Positions 41,638 to 54,387 are shown, counted from the first letter of the stretch. The stretch is DNA of 64,000 bases from Haloechinothrix alba (GCF_900188115.1 NZ_FZNW01000006.1:62001-126000); one strand, 5' to 3'. Made by a program: numbers and translations. The notes: generated by a model from the letters alone, not told the origin.

Positions 41638-42360
41638 GTGACCGAACTTGCCGCGATGCCGACGGACTGGAACAAGGCGCTGGCCGTCGTCGCACACCCG
41701 GACGACCTCGAGTACGGGGCCTCCGGCGCGATCGCTCGCTGGACCGAGGAGGGGCGCGAGGTCGTCTACCTGCTGGCGACGCGGGGTGAGGCGGGGATCG
41801 ACAGCATGGAACCGTCCGAGGCAGGCCCGCTACGTGAGCGGGAGCAGCTGGCCAGTGCGGCCGTCGTCGGCGTCGACAAGGTCGAGTTCCTCGAACACCC
41901 GGACGGGGTGATCGAGCACTCCCTCGAGCTGCGCAAGGACATCGCCACGGCGATCAGGCGTCATCAGCCGGAGCTGGTGATCACGACCAATCACCGGGAG
42001 ACCTGGCCGGGCGGGTTCCAGAACATGGCCGACCACCGCAACGTGGGGGCCGCGACGATCGACGCGGTCCGGGACGCGGGCAACCGGTGGGTGTTTCCCG
42101 AGCTGCTCGAGCAGGAGCTCGAACCCTGGGACGGGGTGCGCTGGGTGGCGGCGAACAGCTCGCCGAACGCCTCGCACGCGGTGGACATCACCGACACGTT
42201 CGACAAGGCTGTGGAGTCGCTGCAGGCGCACGAAACGTACCTCGCCGGGTTGCGCGGCGTGATGGCAGACCCGGACACGTTCCTGCGCACCATGGCCGAG
42301 AGTGTCGGCAAGATCTTCGGGTGCGAGCTCGCCTGCTCGTTCGAGCTGATCGAAATGTGA
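41638..42360 (+). CDS. PIG-L family deacetylase
   Basis: This 240-residue zinc deacetylase is of the GlcNAc-PI/MshB type. The metal motif AHPDDLEYG (about residues 18-26) and the later ADHRNVG supply zinc ligands. Relatives deacetylate amino sugars, including mycothiol precursors and N-acetylglucosamine lipids; the substrate here is unknown. GTG 41638 follows GGAGG. It is divergent from bioF, with a 192-base gap. Confidence 0.88.
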   Translation: MTELAAMPTDWNKALAVVAHPDDLEYGASGAIARWTEEGREVVYLLATRGEAGIDSMEPSEAGPLREREQLASAAVVGVDKVEFLEHPDGVIEHSLELRKDIATAIRRHQPELVITTNHRETWPGGFQNMADHRNVGAATIDAVRDAGNRWVFPELLEQELEPWDGVRWVAANSSPNASHAVDITDTFDKAVESLQAHETYLAGLRGVMADPDTFLRTMAESVGKIFGCELACSFELIEM

Positions 42361-42390
42361 TGCCGGCGCCTGCCCGGCGCCGGCATCACA
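42356..42390. terminator. Perfect 15-bp hairpin between convergent genes
   Basis: Bases 42356-42370 pair exactly with 42376-42390 across a 5-base loop. The left arm contains the TGA stop of the PIG-L gene, and the right arm ends 8 bases from the helicase stop, so it should act in both directions. Confidence 0.85.
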
Positions 42391-42398
42391 TCTCGAGG

Positions 42399-43814
42399 TC
42401 AGCGCCGGGCGCGCTCGCCGCTGCGGTTGTTCCGGCCGCGCGAGTGCCGGGTGTCACGGCGGTCCTTGCCACCATGCCCGCCGTGCCCGCGCCCGTCGAC
42501 CCCGCGGCCCGGCTTCGGGCGCGAGCGCCCGCTCTGCTCGACCTGGGGCTCGGGAACCGCGGTACCGGTGGGCCTGCGGGCGCCGGTGACGCTGGCCAGC
42601 GTGGTGTCGCCCGGCTGGACCGAGGCCGCCTTGGGCTGCACGCCCGCACCGCTGATGATGCGCCGTGCCGCGCGCCGCTGCTGCGGTGTGACCAGGGTGG
42701 CGACGGTGCCCGACTCGCCTGCTCGTGCCGTCCTCCCCGCACGGTGCAGGTAGTCCTTGGCGTCGCCGGGCGGGTCGATGTGCAGCACGAGGCTCACGTT
42801 GTCGACGTGGATGCCACGCGCGGCGACATCGGTGGCGACCAGCGTGGTCGCAGCGCCTGCACGGAACGCGGCCAGTACCCGGTTGCGCTGGCCCTGCGTC
42901 TTCCCGCCGTGCAGCGCCACGGCCGGGACACCGTCACTTCGCAGCTTCTCGGCCACCCGGTCGGCGTGGTGCTTGGTGCGCACGAACATGATCGTGCGCC
43001 CGTCCCGCGCGGCGATCTGGGAAGTGACCGCGTGCTTGTCGCGCTGCTCCACGGTGAACACGTGGTGCTCCATGGTGGTCACGCCCGCGGTGGCCGGAGC
43101 GACCGAGTGCTCGCGCGGGTTGCTGAGATGGTCACGCACCAGGGTGGCGACCTCGCCGTCGAGGCTGGCGGAGAACAGCATGCGCTGACCGTCCGACGGG
43201 GTCATCCGGAGGATCTCGGTGACCTGCGGGAGGAAGCCCATGTCGGCCATCTGGTCGGCCTCGTCGAGGGTGACGAACGCGACCTCGGACAGCGAGCACG
43301 TGCCCTGCCGCGTGTGGTCGGCCAGCCGGCCGGGGGTGGCGATCACCAGGTCGGCACCGCGCTCCAATGCGAGGGACTGACGCTGGAACGACATGCCTCC
43401 CACGATCGTCGCGCAGTGCAGGCCGGCGGCCTTGCCGAGCGGCTGGAGCGCTTCGGAGACCTGCATGGCCAGCTCCCGGGTCGGCACGAGCACGAGCCCA
43501 CGCGGGCTACGTTTGCCCGGCCTGCCGTCCCGCTGCCTGGCCTGGTGCAGGCGGGTGAGCAGCGCCAGCCCGAAGGCCAGGGTCTTGCCCGACCCGGTCT
43601 GTGCCCGCCCGAGCACGTCGCGCCCGGCGAGTGCGTCCGGCAGGGTCGCCGTCTGGATCGGGAACGGGCTCTCGATGCCGGTGCGCCGCAGCGTCTCGAG
43701 TAACGGCTTGGGAAGGGCGAAGTCGGCGAACGACGAGGACGTCTCGGCGGAGTCGTGCGAACGGTCGTCGGTTTCGGGGGTAGGCGCGTTCGGCGCCTCA
43801 GCAGTAATGGTCAC
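42399..43814 (-). CDS. DEAD-box RNA helicase
   Basis: This 471-residue RhlE-like helicase has the motifs AQTGSGKT (I), PTRELA (Ia), DEAD (in LDEADQMADMGF), SAS (III) and HRAGRTARAG (VI). The last 75 residues are rich in Arg and Gly and should bind RNA. GTG 43814 is preceded by GGAAAGG. Its 310-base upstream region may contain a long 5' leader. It is probably involved in cold or ribosome-related RNA remodelling (family inference). Confidence 0.93.
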   Translation of the reverse strand: MTITAEAPNAPTPETDDRSHDSAETSSSFADFALPKPLLETLRRTGIESPFPIQTATLPDALAGRDVLGRAQTGSGKTLAFGLALLTRLHQARQRDGRPGKRSPRGLVLVPTRELAMQVSEALQPLGKAAGLHCATIVGGMSFQRQSLALERGADLVIATPGRLADHTRQGTCSLSEVAFVTLDEADQMADMGFLPQVTEILRMTPSDGQRMLFSASLDGEVATLVRDHLSNPREHSVAPATAGVTTMEHHVFTVEQRDKHAVTSQIAARDGRTIMFVRTKHHADRVAEKLRSDGVPAVALHGGKTQGQRNRVLAAFRAGAATTLVATDVAARGIHVDNVSLVLHIDPPGDAKDYLHRAGRTARAGESGTVATLVTPQQRRAARRIISGAGVQPKAASVQPGDTTLASVTGARRPTGTAVPEPQVEQSGRSRPKPGRGVDGRGHGGHGGKDRRDTRHSRGRNNRSGERARR

Positions 43815-44124
43815 GGATACCTTTCCGGAGTGGCACGTCACGTGCGGCCCTGATCCGCCACGTCTCGCGTGGACACCGTCGAGGAAGTCGATCGATGAGA
43901 AAGGGCTGATGCACCGGACGAACCCGACGCGCTTTGCGTCGTCGATGGATAGTGCGCGCACGCCGGCTAGGTATGTTCGGACCGCTCTGTCCGAGGCCGT
44001 CTCAGCGTGCCTTCTCGACACTGTACGCGAGAACGCGTGGCCGCACGGCGCCGGGAGCCCGGAACGCGGCTCGGCAGGCTGCATTGCCGGACCGTCCCGT
44101 CCCGCGCAGGGTCGTTCCCGTGCG
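43815..44124 (-). other. Helicase 5' leader / intergenic region
   Basis: About 310 bases between yaaA and the helicase. On the helicase strand, a CATACCTAG sequence near 43970 could hold a -10 element, giving a leader of about 150 bases. A small hairpin CGACGC-GCTTT-GCGTCG lies at 43927-43943. No coding signal is seen. Confidence 0.4.
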
Positions 44125-44877
44125 TCAGTCGGTGAGTACCTCGAGGGTGCGCTCACCCGTCTGCTCGATCTTGACGCCCGCCGCCGCGGCGATGCCGACC
44201 ACGTCGTCGACGGTGCTCGCGTCCTGTCTCGCCCGCACGAGTGCGCCGGCGAGGCGCCCCTTGTACGCCTTGTTGTGGTGGCTGACGGTGGTGCGCGCTC
44301 CCGTGCCGTCGTCGGTGACCACCCGCACAGTCACGGCAGACGGGACGCGGGCAAGCGCAGCGTACGGGCCTGATCGCAGGTCGACGAGCACGCTGCTGCC
44401 GAGGCCTGCGAGTACCGGTTCGAGGTTCGGGCGCCACAGGCCGCGCAGCGAGCCGAGGCCGGGAACGCTGGATCCGCCGGAGAGCCGGTACGCCGGGATC
44501 GGGTCCTCGGCTCCCACGAGACCGAACAACGCGGAGGCCACGGCGAGCCGTTCCCGTGCGCGCGCCCGCTCGGCCGGGCCGAACGTGTCGAGTCCCATAG
44601 CGTCGTAGAGCACACCGGTGTAGCGGGACAGCGCAGGCATCGTCGGGGACGACCACAGCGCCGCGTTGCGCTCGATCTCCGCGTCCTGCCGTTCGGACAG
44701 TCCCAGCGTGGCGCGGCTGGCCTCGACATCACCGGCCAGGTCGACGAGGGAGTCGACGACCCGCTTGCGGGTGTCGGTGAGCTCCGGGAAGGACAGCGCC
44801 GCGAGGTCCAGCGGAGGCCCGTCGCCGCCGTGGGCCTTGGTCTCCGAAGGGGGTAACAGTACGAGCACGTCAGGCAC
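44125..44877 (-). CDS. yaaA: YaaA-family peroxide-stress protein
   Basis: This 250-residue protein begins VLVLLPPSETK, the YaaA (DUF328) signature, and contains the typical HHNKAYKGRLAGALV and LWRPNLEPVLAGLG. E. coli YaaA limits free iron after hydrogen peroxide; here the role is inferred. GTG 44877 gives the conserved start. It is divergent from the DUF1905 gene. Confidence 0.9.
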   Translation of the reverse strand: MPDVLVLLPPSETKAHGGDGPPLDLAALSFPELTDTRKRVVDSLVDLAGDVEASRATLGLSERQDAEIERNAALWSSPTMPALSRYTGVLYDAMGLDTFGPAERARARERLAVASALFGLVGAEDPIPAYRLSGGSSVPGLGSLRGLWRPNLEPVLAGLGSSVLVDLRSGPYAALARVPSAVTVRVVTDDGTGARTTVSHHNKAYKGRLAGALVRARQDASTVDDVVGIAAAAGVKIEQTGERTLEVLTD

Positions 44878-44944
44878 CTTAAAGGCCGGTACACCGGGCG
44901 TGCCCGGGCGGGTCGACGCACCGCTGAGCGGGCCGGTGGGCGCG

Positions 44945-44950
44945 TATCAT
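44945..44950 (+). promoter_or_regulatory. Candidate -10 box (TATCAT) for a leaderless transcript
   Basis: TATCAT ends 7 bases before the ATG at 44958. No Shine-Dalgarno sequence lies between, so a leaderless mRNA is likely. Confidence 0.5.
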
Positions 44951-44957
44951 CGCCTGC

Positions 44958-45398
44958 ATGGATCCCGTGACCGTCGAGGTGACGCTCCAGCCACTCGAAG
45001 GTGCCGCGTCCTCGGCCTTCGCGCCCCTCGAACTGGACGTGGCCGGGGTGTTCGGCGACGAGCGCCCGTGGTTGCGGGTCACGGTGAACGACCACGAGTT
45101 CCGGTCGGCGGTCGTGGTCTCCGATACGGAGCGCTACATCCCACTGAACAGGGCGAACTGCGAGATGGCCGGGGTCGCCGCGGGAGACACCGTCGCCATG
45201 ACACTCGAGCTCGTGAGCCACCGGCACCACGTCCCGCCACCGGACGACCTCCTGCTGGCGTTGGGAGACGCCCGGGCCCGGTGGGACGCATTGCCCGGCG
45301 CCCGCCAGGAGAGCCTGACCAAGTGGGTCGCCGACGCCGCGACTGACGAGATCCGCCGGCGCCGCATCGCCAGGATCGTCGAGGAGGTGCGCGGCTGA
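44958..45398 (+). CDS. DUF1905 / YdeI-OmpD-associated-type protein
   Basis: This 146-residue protein has the DUF1905 beta-barrel N-terminal domain (FRSAVVVSDTERYIPLNRAN and following) and a C-terminal helical YdeI-like motif (PGARQESLTKWVADAATDEIRRRR region; quote limited to SLTKWVADAATDEIRRRR). The function of the family is poorly known. Start ATG 44958 with TATCAT upstream. It is not obviously linked to proS, which follows after 131 bases. Confidence 0.82.
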   Translation: MDPVTVEVTLQPLEGAASSAFAPLELDVAGVFGDERPWLRVTVNDHEFRSAVVVSDTERYIPLNRANCEMAGVAAGDTVAMTLELVSHRHHVPPPDDLLLALGDARARWDALPGARQESLTKWVADAATDEIRRRRIARIVEEVRG

Positions 45399-45529
45399 CG
45401 GGGCGGAAGGCGGGGACCGCGAGCAAGCCGGTGCGAGCCGGCTCACGGGCCTGCTCACATCGCGTGCGGGAGCGTGCAATACCCTTGTGCACCACCGGCT
45501 GAAGGCGCCCGTCACGAGGAGCTGAGCAC

Positions 45530-47281
45530 GTGATTACCCGGATGTCCACGCTGTTCTTGCGCACGCTGCGCGAGGACCCCGCCGAGGCGGAGGTTCCCAG
45601 CCACAAGCTGCTGGTGCGCGCCGGGTATATCCGGCGCGTGGCACCGGGCGGGTTCACCTGGCTGCCGCTCGGCCTCGCGGTGCTGCGCAACATCGAGAAC
45701 GTGGTGCGCGAGGAGATGAACGCGATCGGCGCGCAGGAGATCCAGTTCCCCGCGCTCCTTCCCCGTGAGCCGTACGAGGCCACCGGGCGGTGGACCGAGT
45801 ACGGCCCGAACGTGTTCCGGCTCAAGGACCGCAAGGGCGCGGACTTCCTGCTCGGCCCGACCCACGAGGAGCTGTTCGCGCTCACCGTGAAGGGGGAGTT
45901 CAGTTCCTATCGCGACTACCCGGTGATGCTGTACCAGGTCCAGTCCAAGTACCGGGACGAGGCGCGCCCCAGGGCAGGGCTGTTGCGCGGCCGCGAGTTC
46001 GTGATGAAGGACTCGTACTCGTTCGACCTCGACCAGGCGGGCCTCGATCGGTCGTACCGGCTGCACAGGGACGCCTACCAGCGCATCTTCGAACGGCTCG
46101 GGCTGAGCTACGTGATCGTGGCTGCCACATCGGGTGCGATGGGCGGGTCGGCCTCCGAGGAGTTCCTCGCCGACTCCGCGACGGGGGAGGACACCTACGT
46201 GCGCAGCACGGCCTCGGGCTACGCCGCCAATGTCGAGGCGGTGTCCACCCCGGCCGGCGAGGAGAAGCGCGTGGAAGAGCTCCCGCCCGCGCATGTGCAC
46301 TACACCCCGGACACGCCGACCATCGAGTCGCTGGTCGACTTCCTCAACGCGCAAGCCGAGCTGGGCCGGTCGTTCACGGCGGCCGACACGCTGAAGAACG
46401 TGATGGTCAAGGTGCGCAGGCCGGGCGAGCAGGACTGGCAGTTACTGGCCGTCGGTGTGCCCGGCGACCGGGACGTGGACATGAAGCGCCTGGAGGCGTC
46501 CCTGGAGCCCGCCGAGGTCGCCGTGCTGGAGGAAGCGGACTTCGAGCGGCACGCGTTCCTGGTCAAGGGGTATATCGGGCCGAATGCACTGCAGGACAAC
46601 GGTGTGCGGCTGCTTGTGGATCCCCGCATCGTCACAGGCACGGCCTGGGTGACCGGCGCCGACAAGCCCGACCATCACGTCGTCGATCTGGTGTGCGGTC
46701 GCGACTTCGTGCCGGACGGCACGATCGAGGCCGCTGAGGTCCGGGAGGGTGACCCCGCTCCGGACGGCTCCGGACCGCTGGTGGCGGCGCGCGGTATCGA
46801 GATCGGGCACATCTTCCAGCTCGGAACCAAGTACACCGATGCGTTCGAGGTGGACGCGCTCGGTGCCGACGGCAAGCCCGCGCGGATCACCATGGGCTCG
46901 TACGGCATCGGTATCTCGCGCCTGATCGCGGCGATCGCCGAGCAGCATCACGACGAGCTGGGGCTGGTGTGGCCGCGTGAGGTCGCTCCGGCCGACGTGC
47001 ACATCGTCGTCGCAGGTAAGGACGACTCGATCGCCGAGGCCGCCGAGCGCCTGACCGCCGAGCTGGACGGCGCGGGAGTACGGGTGATCCTGGACGACCG
47101 TACGGCCAGTCCCGGCGTGAAGTTCGCCGATGCCGAGCTCGTGGGAGTTCCTTCGATCGTGGTGGTTGGTAAGGGCCTGCAGAAGGGTATGGTCGAAATC
47201 AAGGATCGCGCGACCGGTGAACGCACCGAGGTGCCTGTGGACGAGGCCGTCGGGCACATGCGCGCACTGACAGGTCGCTAG
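45530..47281 (+). CDS. proS: Prolyl-tRNA synthetase
   Basis: ProS charges tRNA-Pro. This 583-residue bacterial-type (class IIa) enzyme starts [20 protein letters not shown], with motif 2 containing [25 protein letters not shown] ([16 protein letters not shown]) and motif 3 [12 protein letters not shown]. An editing (INS) domain lies between motifs 2 and 3 (about residues 225-405). GTG 45530 follows GAGGAG by 8 bases; an ATG at 45542 is an alternative. Its end faces a bidirectional-type hairpin before yjbQ. Confidence 0.96.
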   Translation: MITRMSTLFLRTLREDPAEAEVPSHKLLVRAGYIRRVAPGGFTWLPLGLAVLRNIENVVREEMNAIGAQEIQFPALLPREPYEATGRWTEYGPNVFRLKDRKGADFLLGPTHEELFALTVKGEFSSYRDYPVMLYQVQSKYRDEARPRAGLLRGREFVMKDSYSFDLDQAGLDRSYRLHRDAYQRIFERLGLSYVIVAATSGAMGGSASEEFLADSATGEDTYVRSTASGYAANVEAVSTPAGEEKRVEELPPAHVHYTPDTPTIESLVDFLNAQAELGRSFTAADTLKNVMVKVRRPGEQDWQLLAVGVPGDRDVDMKRLEASLEPAEVAVLEEADFERHAFLVKGYIGPNALQDNGVRLLVDPRIVTGTAWVTGADKPDHHVVDLVCGRDFVPDGTIEAAEVREGDPAPDGSGPLVAARGIEIGHIFQLGTKYTDAFEVDALGADGKPARITMGSYGIGISRLIAAIAEQHHDELGLVWPREVAPADVHIVVAGKDDSIAEAAERLTAELDGAGVRVILDDRTASPGVKFADAELVGVPSIVVVGKGLQKGMVEIKDRATGERTEVPVDEAVGHMRALTGR

Positions 47282-47350
47282 AGCCCGTTCGCCAGGGTCC
47301 CCGAACCGGCTCTAGCGACCCCTTCCTACCGCCGCTGTCTCCCGGATGGC

Positions 47351-47411
47351 GGGCGAGCCGAAGGACTCCTCGGGTACCACAGTTGTATCGAAGGGGTCCC
47401 TCGGCTCGCCC
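47351..47411. terminator. Inverted repeat between convergent proS and yjbQ
   Basis: GGGCGAGCCG (47351-47360) pairs with CGGCTCGCCC (47402-47411), and the next 7 positions pair imperfectly (with wobbles) around a long loop. The element lies between the two stops, so it could terminate both. Confidence 0.65.
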
Positions 47412-47439
47412 CGCTCGCTCCGCCGGAAGTTCCGCCCGG

Positions 47440-47850
47440 CTACCCGGCCAGCACGCTCAGCCGCACGCGGCGGACGGGGTTGTCGACGTTGGTGTCGACC
47501 AGGCACAGGGACTGCCACGTGCCGAGCGCGAGCGCCCCGTCGAGGACCGGCACCGTCGCGTACGGCGGGAGGAACGCGGGCAGCACGTGGTCCCTGCCGT
47601 GCCCGCCCGTGCCGTGCTGGTGGCGCCAGCGGTTGTCGCGGGGGAGCAGGTCGTCGATCGCTGCCAGCAGGTCGTGATCGCTTCCCGCGCCGGTCTCCAG
47701 CACGGCGAGACCCGCGGTGGCGTGCGGGACCCAGCCGTGCAGCAGCCCGTTGTCCACGTCGCACTCGGCGAGGTACGCCGTCGCTTGTTTGGTCAGGTCG
47801 TGCACCACAGCGCGGTTGCCCGTGTGGATCTCGAACTCCTTGGTGTACAC
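47440..47850 (-). CDS. YjbQ-family (UPF0047) protein
   Basis: This 136-residue protein has the UPF0047 signature GLLHGWVPHATAGLAVLE and RHQHGTGGHGRDHVLP, with conserved His. The family has weak thiamine-phosphate synthase activity in E. coli; its physiological role is unclear. GTG 47850 begins VYTKEFEIHTG. It lies 28 bases after the dienoyl-CoA reductase, in the same operon. Confidence 0.85.
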   Translation of the reverse strand: MYTKEFEIHTGNRAVVHDLTKQATAYLAECDVDNGLLHGWVPHATAGLAVLETGAGSDHDLLAAIDDLLPRDNRWRHQHGTGGHGRDHVLPAFLPPYATVPVLDGALALGTWQSLCLVDTNVDNPVRRVRLSVLAG

Positions 47851-47878
47851 ACCCCCACCGTACCGTCGCGCGCGCCGG

Positions 47879-51498
<3,620 letters not shown>

Positions 51499-51545
51499 CC
51501 GGGCACGGGGCCGTGCTGCACCGTTCCGGATGAACCTGCCCGGTG

Positions 51546-51594
51546 GCTGAATGACGCTTTCAGTCCTTCTCGTGGACTGAAAGCGTCATTCAGC
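51546..51594. repeat. Dispersed palindromic element, copy 2
   Basis: A perfect 21-bp stem (51546-51566 with 51574-51594) has the loop TTCTCGT and core TGAATGACGCTTTCA. On the minus strand its right arm supplies the TGA stop of the 90-residue gene at 51590-51862. Confidence 0.92.
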
Positions 51595-51862
51595 GCTGTT
51601 CGGTGTCCGGGTCGATCACCGGCTTCGGCGTGACCTCGTGGTCGCCCCGGAGACGCTGCCCGGGGGACTCGTCCCCGCCGTCCTCCTTGGCGCGCTGGGA
51701 TGCCTCGTACATCTCCACCGCCTCGGAGATCCCGTCGCCGATCTCGCGGGTGATGTCGCGGACCGCGCTGGTGATGATGCTGGCGATATTGCCGACGTGC
51801 GTCGCCGCCGACTCGGTGATCTCCTGCACCGTGTCCTTGTTCCGCTCGAACTGTCCCACCAC
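51590..51862 (-). CDS. Small conserved-looking helical protein
   Basis: This 90-residue protein (GTG at 51862 or 51859) is predicted helical: FERNKDTVQEITESAATHVGNIAS and DGISEAVEMYEASQRAKEDGG are amphipathic with regular heptads. The C-terminal 25 residues are polar. I do not recognise a family. The stop codon lies inside copy 2 of the palindromic element, and the gene starts 14 bases after the desaturase stop, so it is the third gene of the reductase-desaturase operon. The position suggests a role linked to fatty-acid desaturation (inference only). Confidence 0.6.
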   Translation of the reverse strand: MVGQFERNKDTVQEITESAATHVGNIASIITSAVRDITREIGDGISEAVEMYEASQRAKEDGGDESPGQRLRGDHEVTPKPVIDPDTEQR

Positions 51863-51876
51863 GGCAACCCCTGTTC

Positions 51877-52995
51877 CTACGCTGCTGCGAGTTCCTTCTC
51901 CTCGTTCAGCGTAGTCGGAGCCTGCTTCTCCTTCTCGCGAGGTGGCAGCGCGAATGTCAGGATCTTCTTGGCCACCGACAGCAACTGCTTGTGCAGCGGC
52001 CCGGTGTTGTACGACAGGCCGTACTTCTCGCAGATCGCACGGACCTGCGGGGCGATCTGCGGGTAGCGCCGCGCGGGAATGTCCGGGAACAGGTGGTGCT
52101 CGATCTGGTGGGAGAGGTTCCCGCTCATGATGTGGAAGAGCTTGCCACCGGAGATGTTCGCCGACCCCAGGATCTGGCGCAGGTACCACTGGCCGCGCGT
52201 CTCACCCTCGGTCTCGGACTCGGAGAAGCTCTCCACGTCCTCCGGGAAGTGCCCGCAGAAGATGATGGCGAATGCCCACAGGTTGCGGACCACGTTGGCG
52301 GAGGCGTTGCCCAGCAGGGTCAGCGGCGCGAGCGGTCCGGTCAGCAGGGGGAACAGCACGTAGTCCTTGCCGATCTGCCTGCCTGCCTTGGCGCGCATCT
52401 TCCTGCGCACCTCGGCCTTGTCCTTCCAGCTGATCTCGCCCTTGAGCATCCGGTCGACCTCGAGGTCGTGCAGCGACACGCCCCACTCGAAGAAGATCGC
52501 CAGCAGGACGGCGTAGACGGGGTTGCCCAGGTAGTAGGGGTGCCATTCCTGGTCCGGATCGATCCGCAGGATCCCGTACCCGACGTCGCGGTCCTTGTCG
52601 ATGATGTTGGTGTGCGTGTGGTGCATGTAGTTGTGTGAGTGGCGCCAGTTGTCCCCCGACGCAGCGGTGTCCCACTCGAAGGTCTTGGAGTTCAGCTCCG
52701 GGATGCGCGTCCAGTCGTACTGACCGTGCATCACGTTATGGCCGATCTCCATGTTGTCCAGGATCTTCGACACCGACAGGCAGCCGACCGCGGCGAGCCA
52801 GGCCGGCGGCAGGAAGCCGAGGTACATCAGGCCGCGCCCGGCGACCTCCAGGCCGCGCTGGGTGCGGATGACCCTGTTGATGTAGTCGACGTCCTCCTGC
52901 CCCAGGTCGGCGACGAGCTGCTGGCGGATCTCATCGAGCTCGCGGCCGAACTCCTCGACCTGCTCCGGTGTCAGTCGATCTCGTAGGTCGGTCAT
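51877..52995 (-). CDS. Membrane fatty-acid (acyl-CoA) desaturase
   Basis: This 372-residue desaturase introduces a double bond into a fatty acyl chain at a di-iron centre. The three His boxes are IGHNVMHG (box 1), NWRHSHNYMHHTHTN (box 2) and HQIEHHLFPD (box 3). Hydrophobic segments occur around them. It resembles mycobacterial DesA3 (Rv3229c), the stearoyl-CoA 9-desaturase. ATG 52995 follows GGGAGG. The partner reductase is encoded just upstream in the same operon. Confidence 0.93.
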   Translation of the reverse strand: MTDLRDRLTPEQVEEFGRELDEIRQQLVADLGQEDVDYINRVIRTQRGLEVAGRGLMYLGFLPPAWLAAVGCLSVSKILDNMEIGHNVMHGQYDWTRIPELNSKTFEWDTAASGDNWRHSHNYMHHTHTNIIDKDRDVGYGILRIDPDQEWHPYYLGNPVYAVLLAIFFEWGVSLHDLEVDRMLKGEISWKDKAEVRRKMRAKAGRQIGKDYVLFPLLTGPLAPLTLLGNASANVVRNLWAFAIIFCGHFPEDVESFSESETEGETRGQWYLRQILGSANISGGKLFHIMSGNLSHQIEHHLFPDIPARRYPQIAPQVRAICEKYGLSYNTGPLHKQLLSVAKKILTFALPPREKEKQAPTTLNEEKELAAA

Positions 52996-53036
52996 GACGC
53001 TCCTCCCATGGTCTGTTGTCTGTGGTGTCGGTGCCC

Positions 53037-54146
53037 TCAGCAGTAGATGTCCACGTCCCCGACGGGCACGGAGATGCACATCTGGATCTCTTCCTCGGGT
53101 TCGGTGGACAGCTCCCCGGTCAGTGCGTTCTGCACGCAGCCGCGCGACTTGACCTTGGTGCAGGAGAAGCAGATCCCCATCCGGCAGCCGTGCTCCGGGC
53201 GTAGTCCGGCCTCCTCGGCCTGCTCCAACAGGGGGCGACCCGAGTTGGCGATCTCCCGGCCACTGTGCTCGAACCGCACCTGACCGGTGGCGTTCTCGGT
53301 GTCGATCTCCAGCTCCGGCGGGGTGAACACCTCGGTGTGCAGCTGTTCACCCAGCCCTTCGGCGTAGAACAGCGCGCGCACGGAGTCCATCAGCCCGTCG
53401 GGTCCGCACAGGTACGTCTGCGCCTGCCGCCAGTTCGGCGCGACCTCCTCCAGGTGCGCGGGTGTGAAGAACCCGTGCAGGTCACCGCCGTGCTCGGCGT
53501 GCGTGAAGCCGAGTGCCACGCGCAGGCCCGGGTTGGCGCGGTCGAGCTCGGCGAGCTCGTCGCGGTAGAGCACGTCCTGCTCGGTGTTGGCGTAGTGCAC
53601 GAACACCACACCGTCGGTGTCACCTCGATCGTGCAGGGTGCGCAGCATCGACAGCGCCGGCGTGATCCCGCTGCCACCGCTGACCAGCAACAGCTGCTCG
53701 GGACGCGGCTCGGGCAGGGTGAACTCGCCGTCCGGCTGGGAGAGTCCCAGGATCATGCCCGGCGCGGCGTTGCGGTACAGGTGCCCGGACACGAGCCCGT
53801 GCGGATCGACCTTGACGGTCAGCTCGAGCGAGCCTGCGGGATCGAGCTCCGAGTTGGCGGGGGAGTAGCAGCGCGTGCGGCGCACCCCGTCGATGTCCAC
53901 GGAGACGCGGACGTACTGCCCGGCGCGAAAGCCTCGCCACCGCTTGCTCGTGTGCACCGTCAGGGTGACCGTGTCCGCGGTCTGCCTGCGCACGGCCGTG
54001 ACCTTTCCCCGGATCTCGTTGCGCACCTTCATCGGGTCGACGAGCTCGAGATAGCGGTCGATGCCGTGCGGGGTGAGCAGCGTGTCCACCAGGGATGCCG
54101 TCATCGCGCCGAGCGACCGGCTGCGACGTGGGATCAGGCTGGTCAC
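53037..54146 (-). CDS. Ferredoxin-NADP(H) reductase fused to a 2Fe-2S ferredoxin, desaturase partner
   Basis: This 369-residue protein supplies electrons to the desaturase, like mycobacterial Rv3230c. The FAD-binding domain has RCYSPANSE, the NAD(P) domain has SGGSGITPALSML, and the C-terminal 2Fe-2S domain has the CxxxxCxxC motif (CRMGICFSC) plus a distal Cys in GCVQNALTGE. GTG 54146 follows AAGGGGG; an ATG 42 bases downstream is possible. It is transcribed divergently from the TetR repressor, with the desaturase 41 bases downstream. Confidence 0.93.
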   Translation of the reverse strand: MTSLIPRRSRSLGAMTASLVDTLLTPHGIDRYLELVDPMKVRNEIRGKVTAVRRQTADTVTLTVHTSKRWRGFRAGQYVRVSVDIDGVRRTRCYSPANSELDPAGSLELTVKVDPHGLVSGHLYRNAAPGMILGLSQPDGEFTLPEPRPEQLLLVSGGSGITPALSMLRTLHDRGDTDGVVFVHYANTEQDVLYRDELAELDRANPGLRVALGFTHAEHGGDLHGFFTPAHLEEVAPNWRQAQTYLCGPDGLMDSVRALFYAEGLGEQLHTEVFTPPELEIDTENATGQVRFEHSGREIANSGRPLLEQAEEAGLRPEHGCRMGICFSCTKVKSRGCVQNALTGELSTEPEEEIQMCISVPVGDVDIYC

Positions 54147-54190
54147 GATAGCCCCCTTCGGTTCCGAGTGACGCCGTGGTCGAACTTGAT

Positions 54191-54208
54191 AGTGAACAAG
54201 TGTGCACT
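54191..54208. promoter_or_regulatory. 18-bp palindrome, candidate DesT/FabR-type operator
   Basis: AGTGAACAAGTGTGCACT matches its own reverse complement at 14 of 18 positions (AGTG-ACA--TGT-CACT). It lies in the divergent gap between the ferredoxin-reductase and TetR genes, about 45 bases upstream of the reductase start. A related architecture (desaturase, oxidoreductase, TetR repressor DesT) is known in Pseudomonas. Confidence 0.6.
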
Positions 54209-54374
54209 GATGTGGATACGTTATCGCCCGGCGGCCCTCCCCGTCATCACGTTGTGACGCGTGCGATACGGCCAGGCCTGGTCCGCTGGCCAGGCACGTG
54301 CGGCGCACGCGGGACCGCACCGGCCAGCAGGAGCATTCCGGAGTACCTGTGTCGCGCGGGAAAGTGGACGTGCG

Positions 54375-54380
54375 TACTCT
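54375..54380 (+). promoter_or_regulatory. Candidate -10 box (TACTCT) for a leaderless tetR
   Basis: TACTCT ends 7 bases before GTG 54388 with no ribosome site between. It is about 170 bases from the palindrome, so repressor autoregulation from that site would be indirect. Confidence 0.45.
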
Positions 54381-54387
54381 TAACGTT

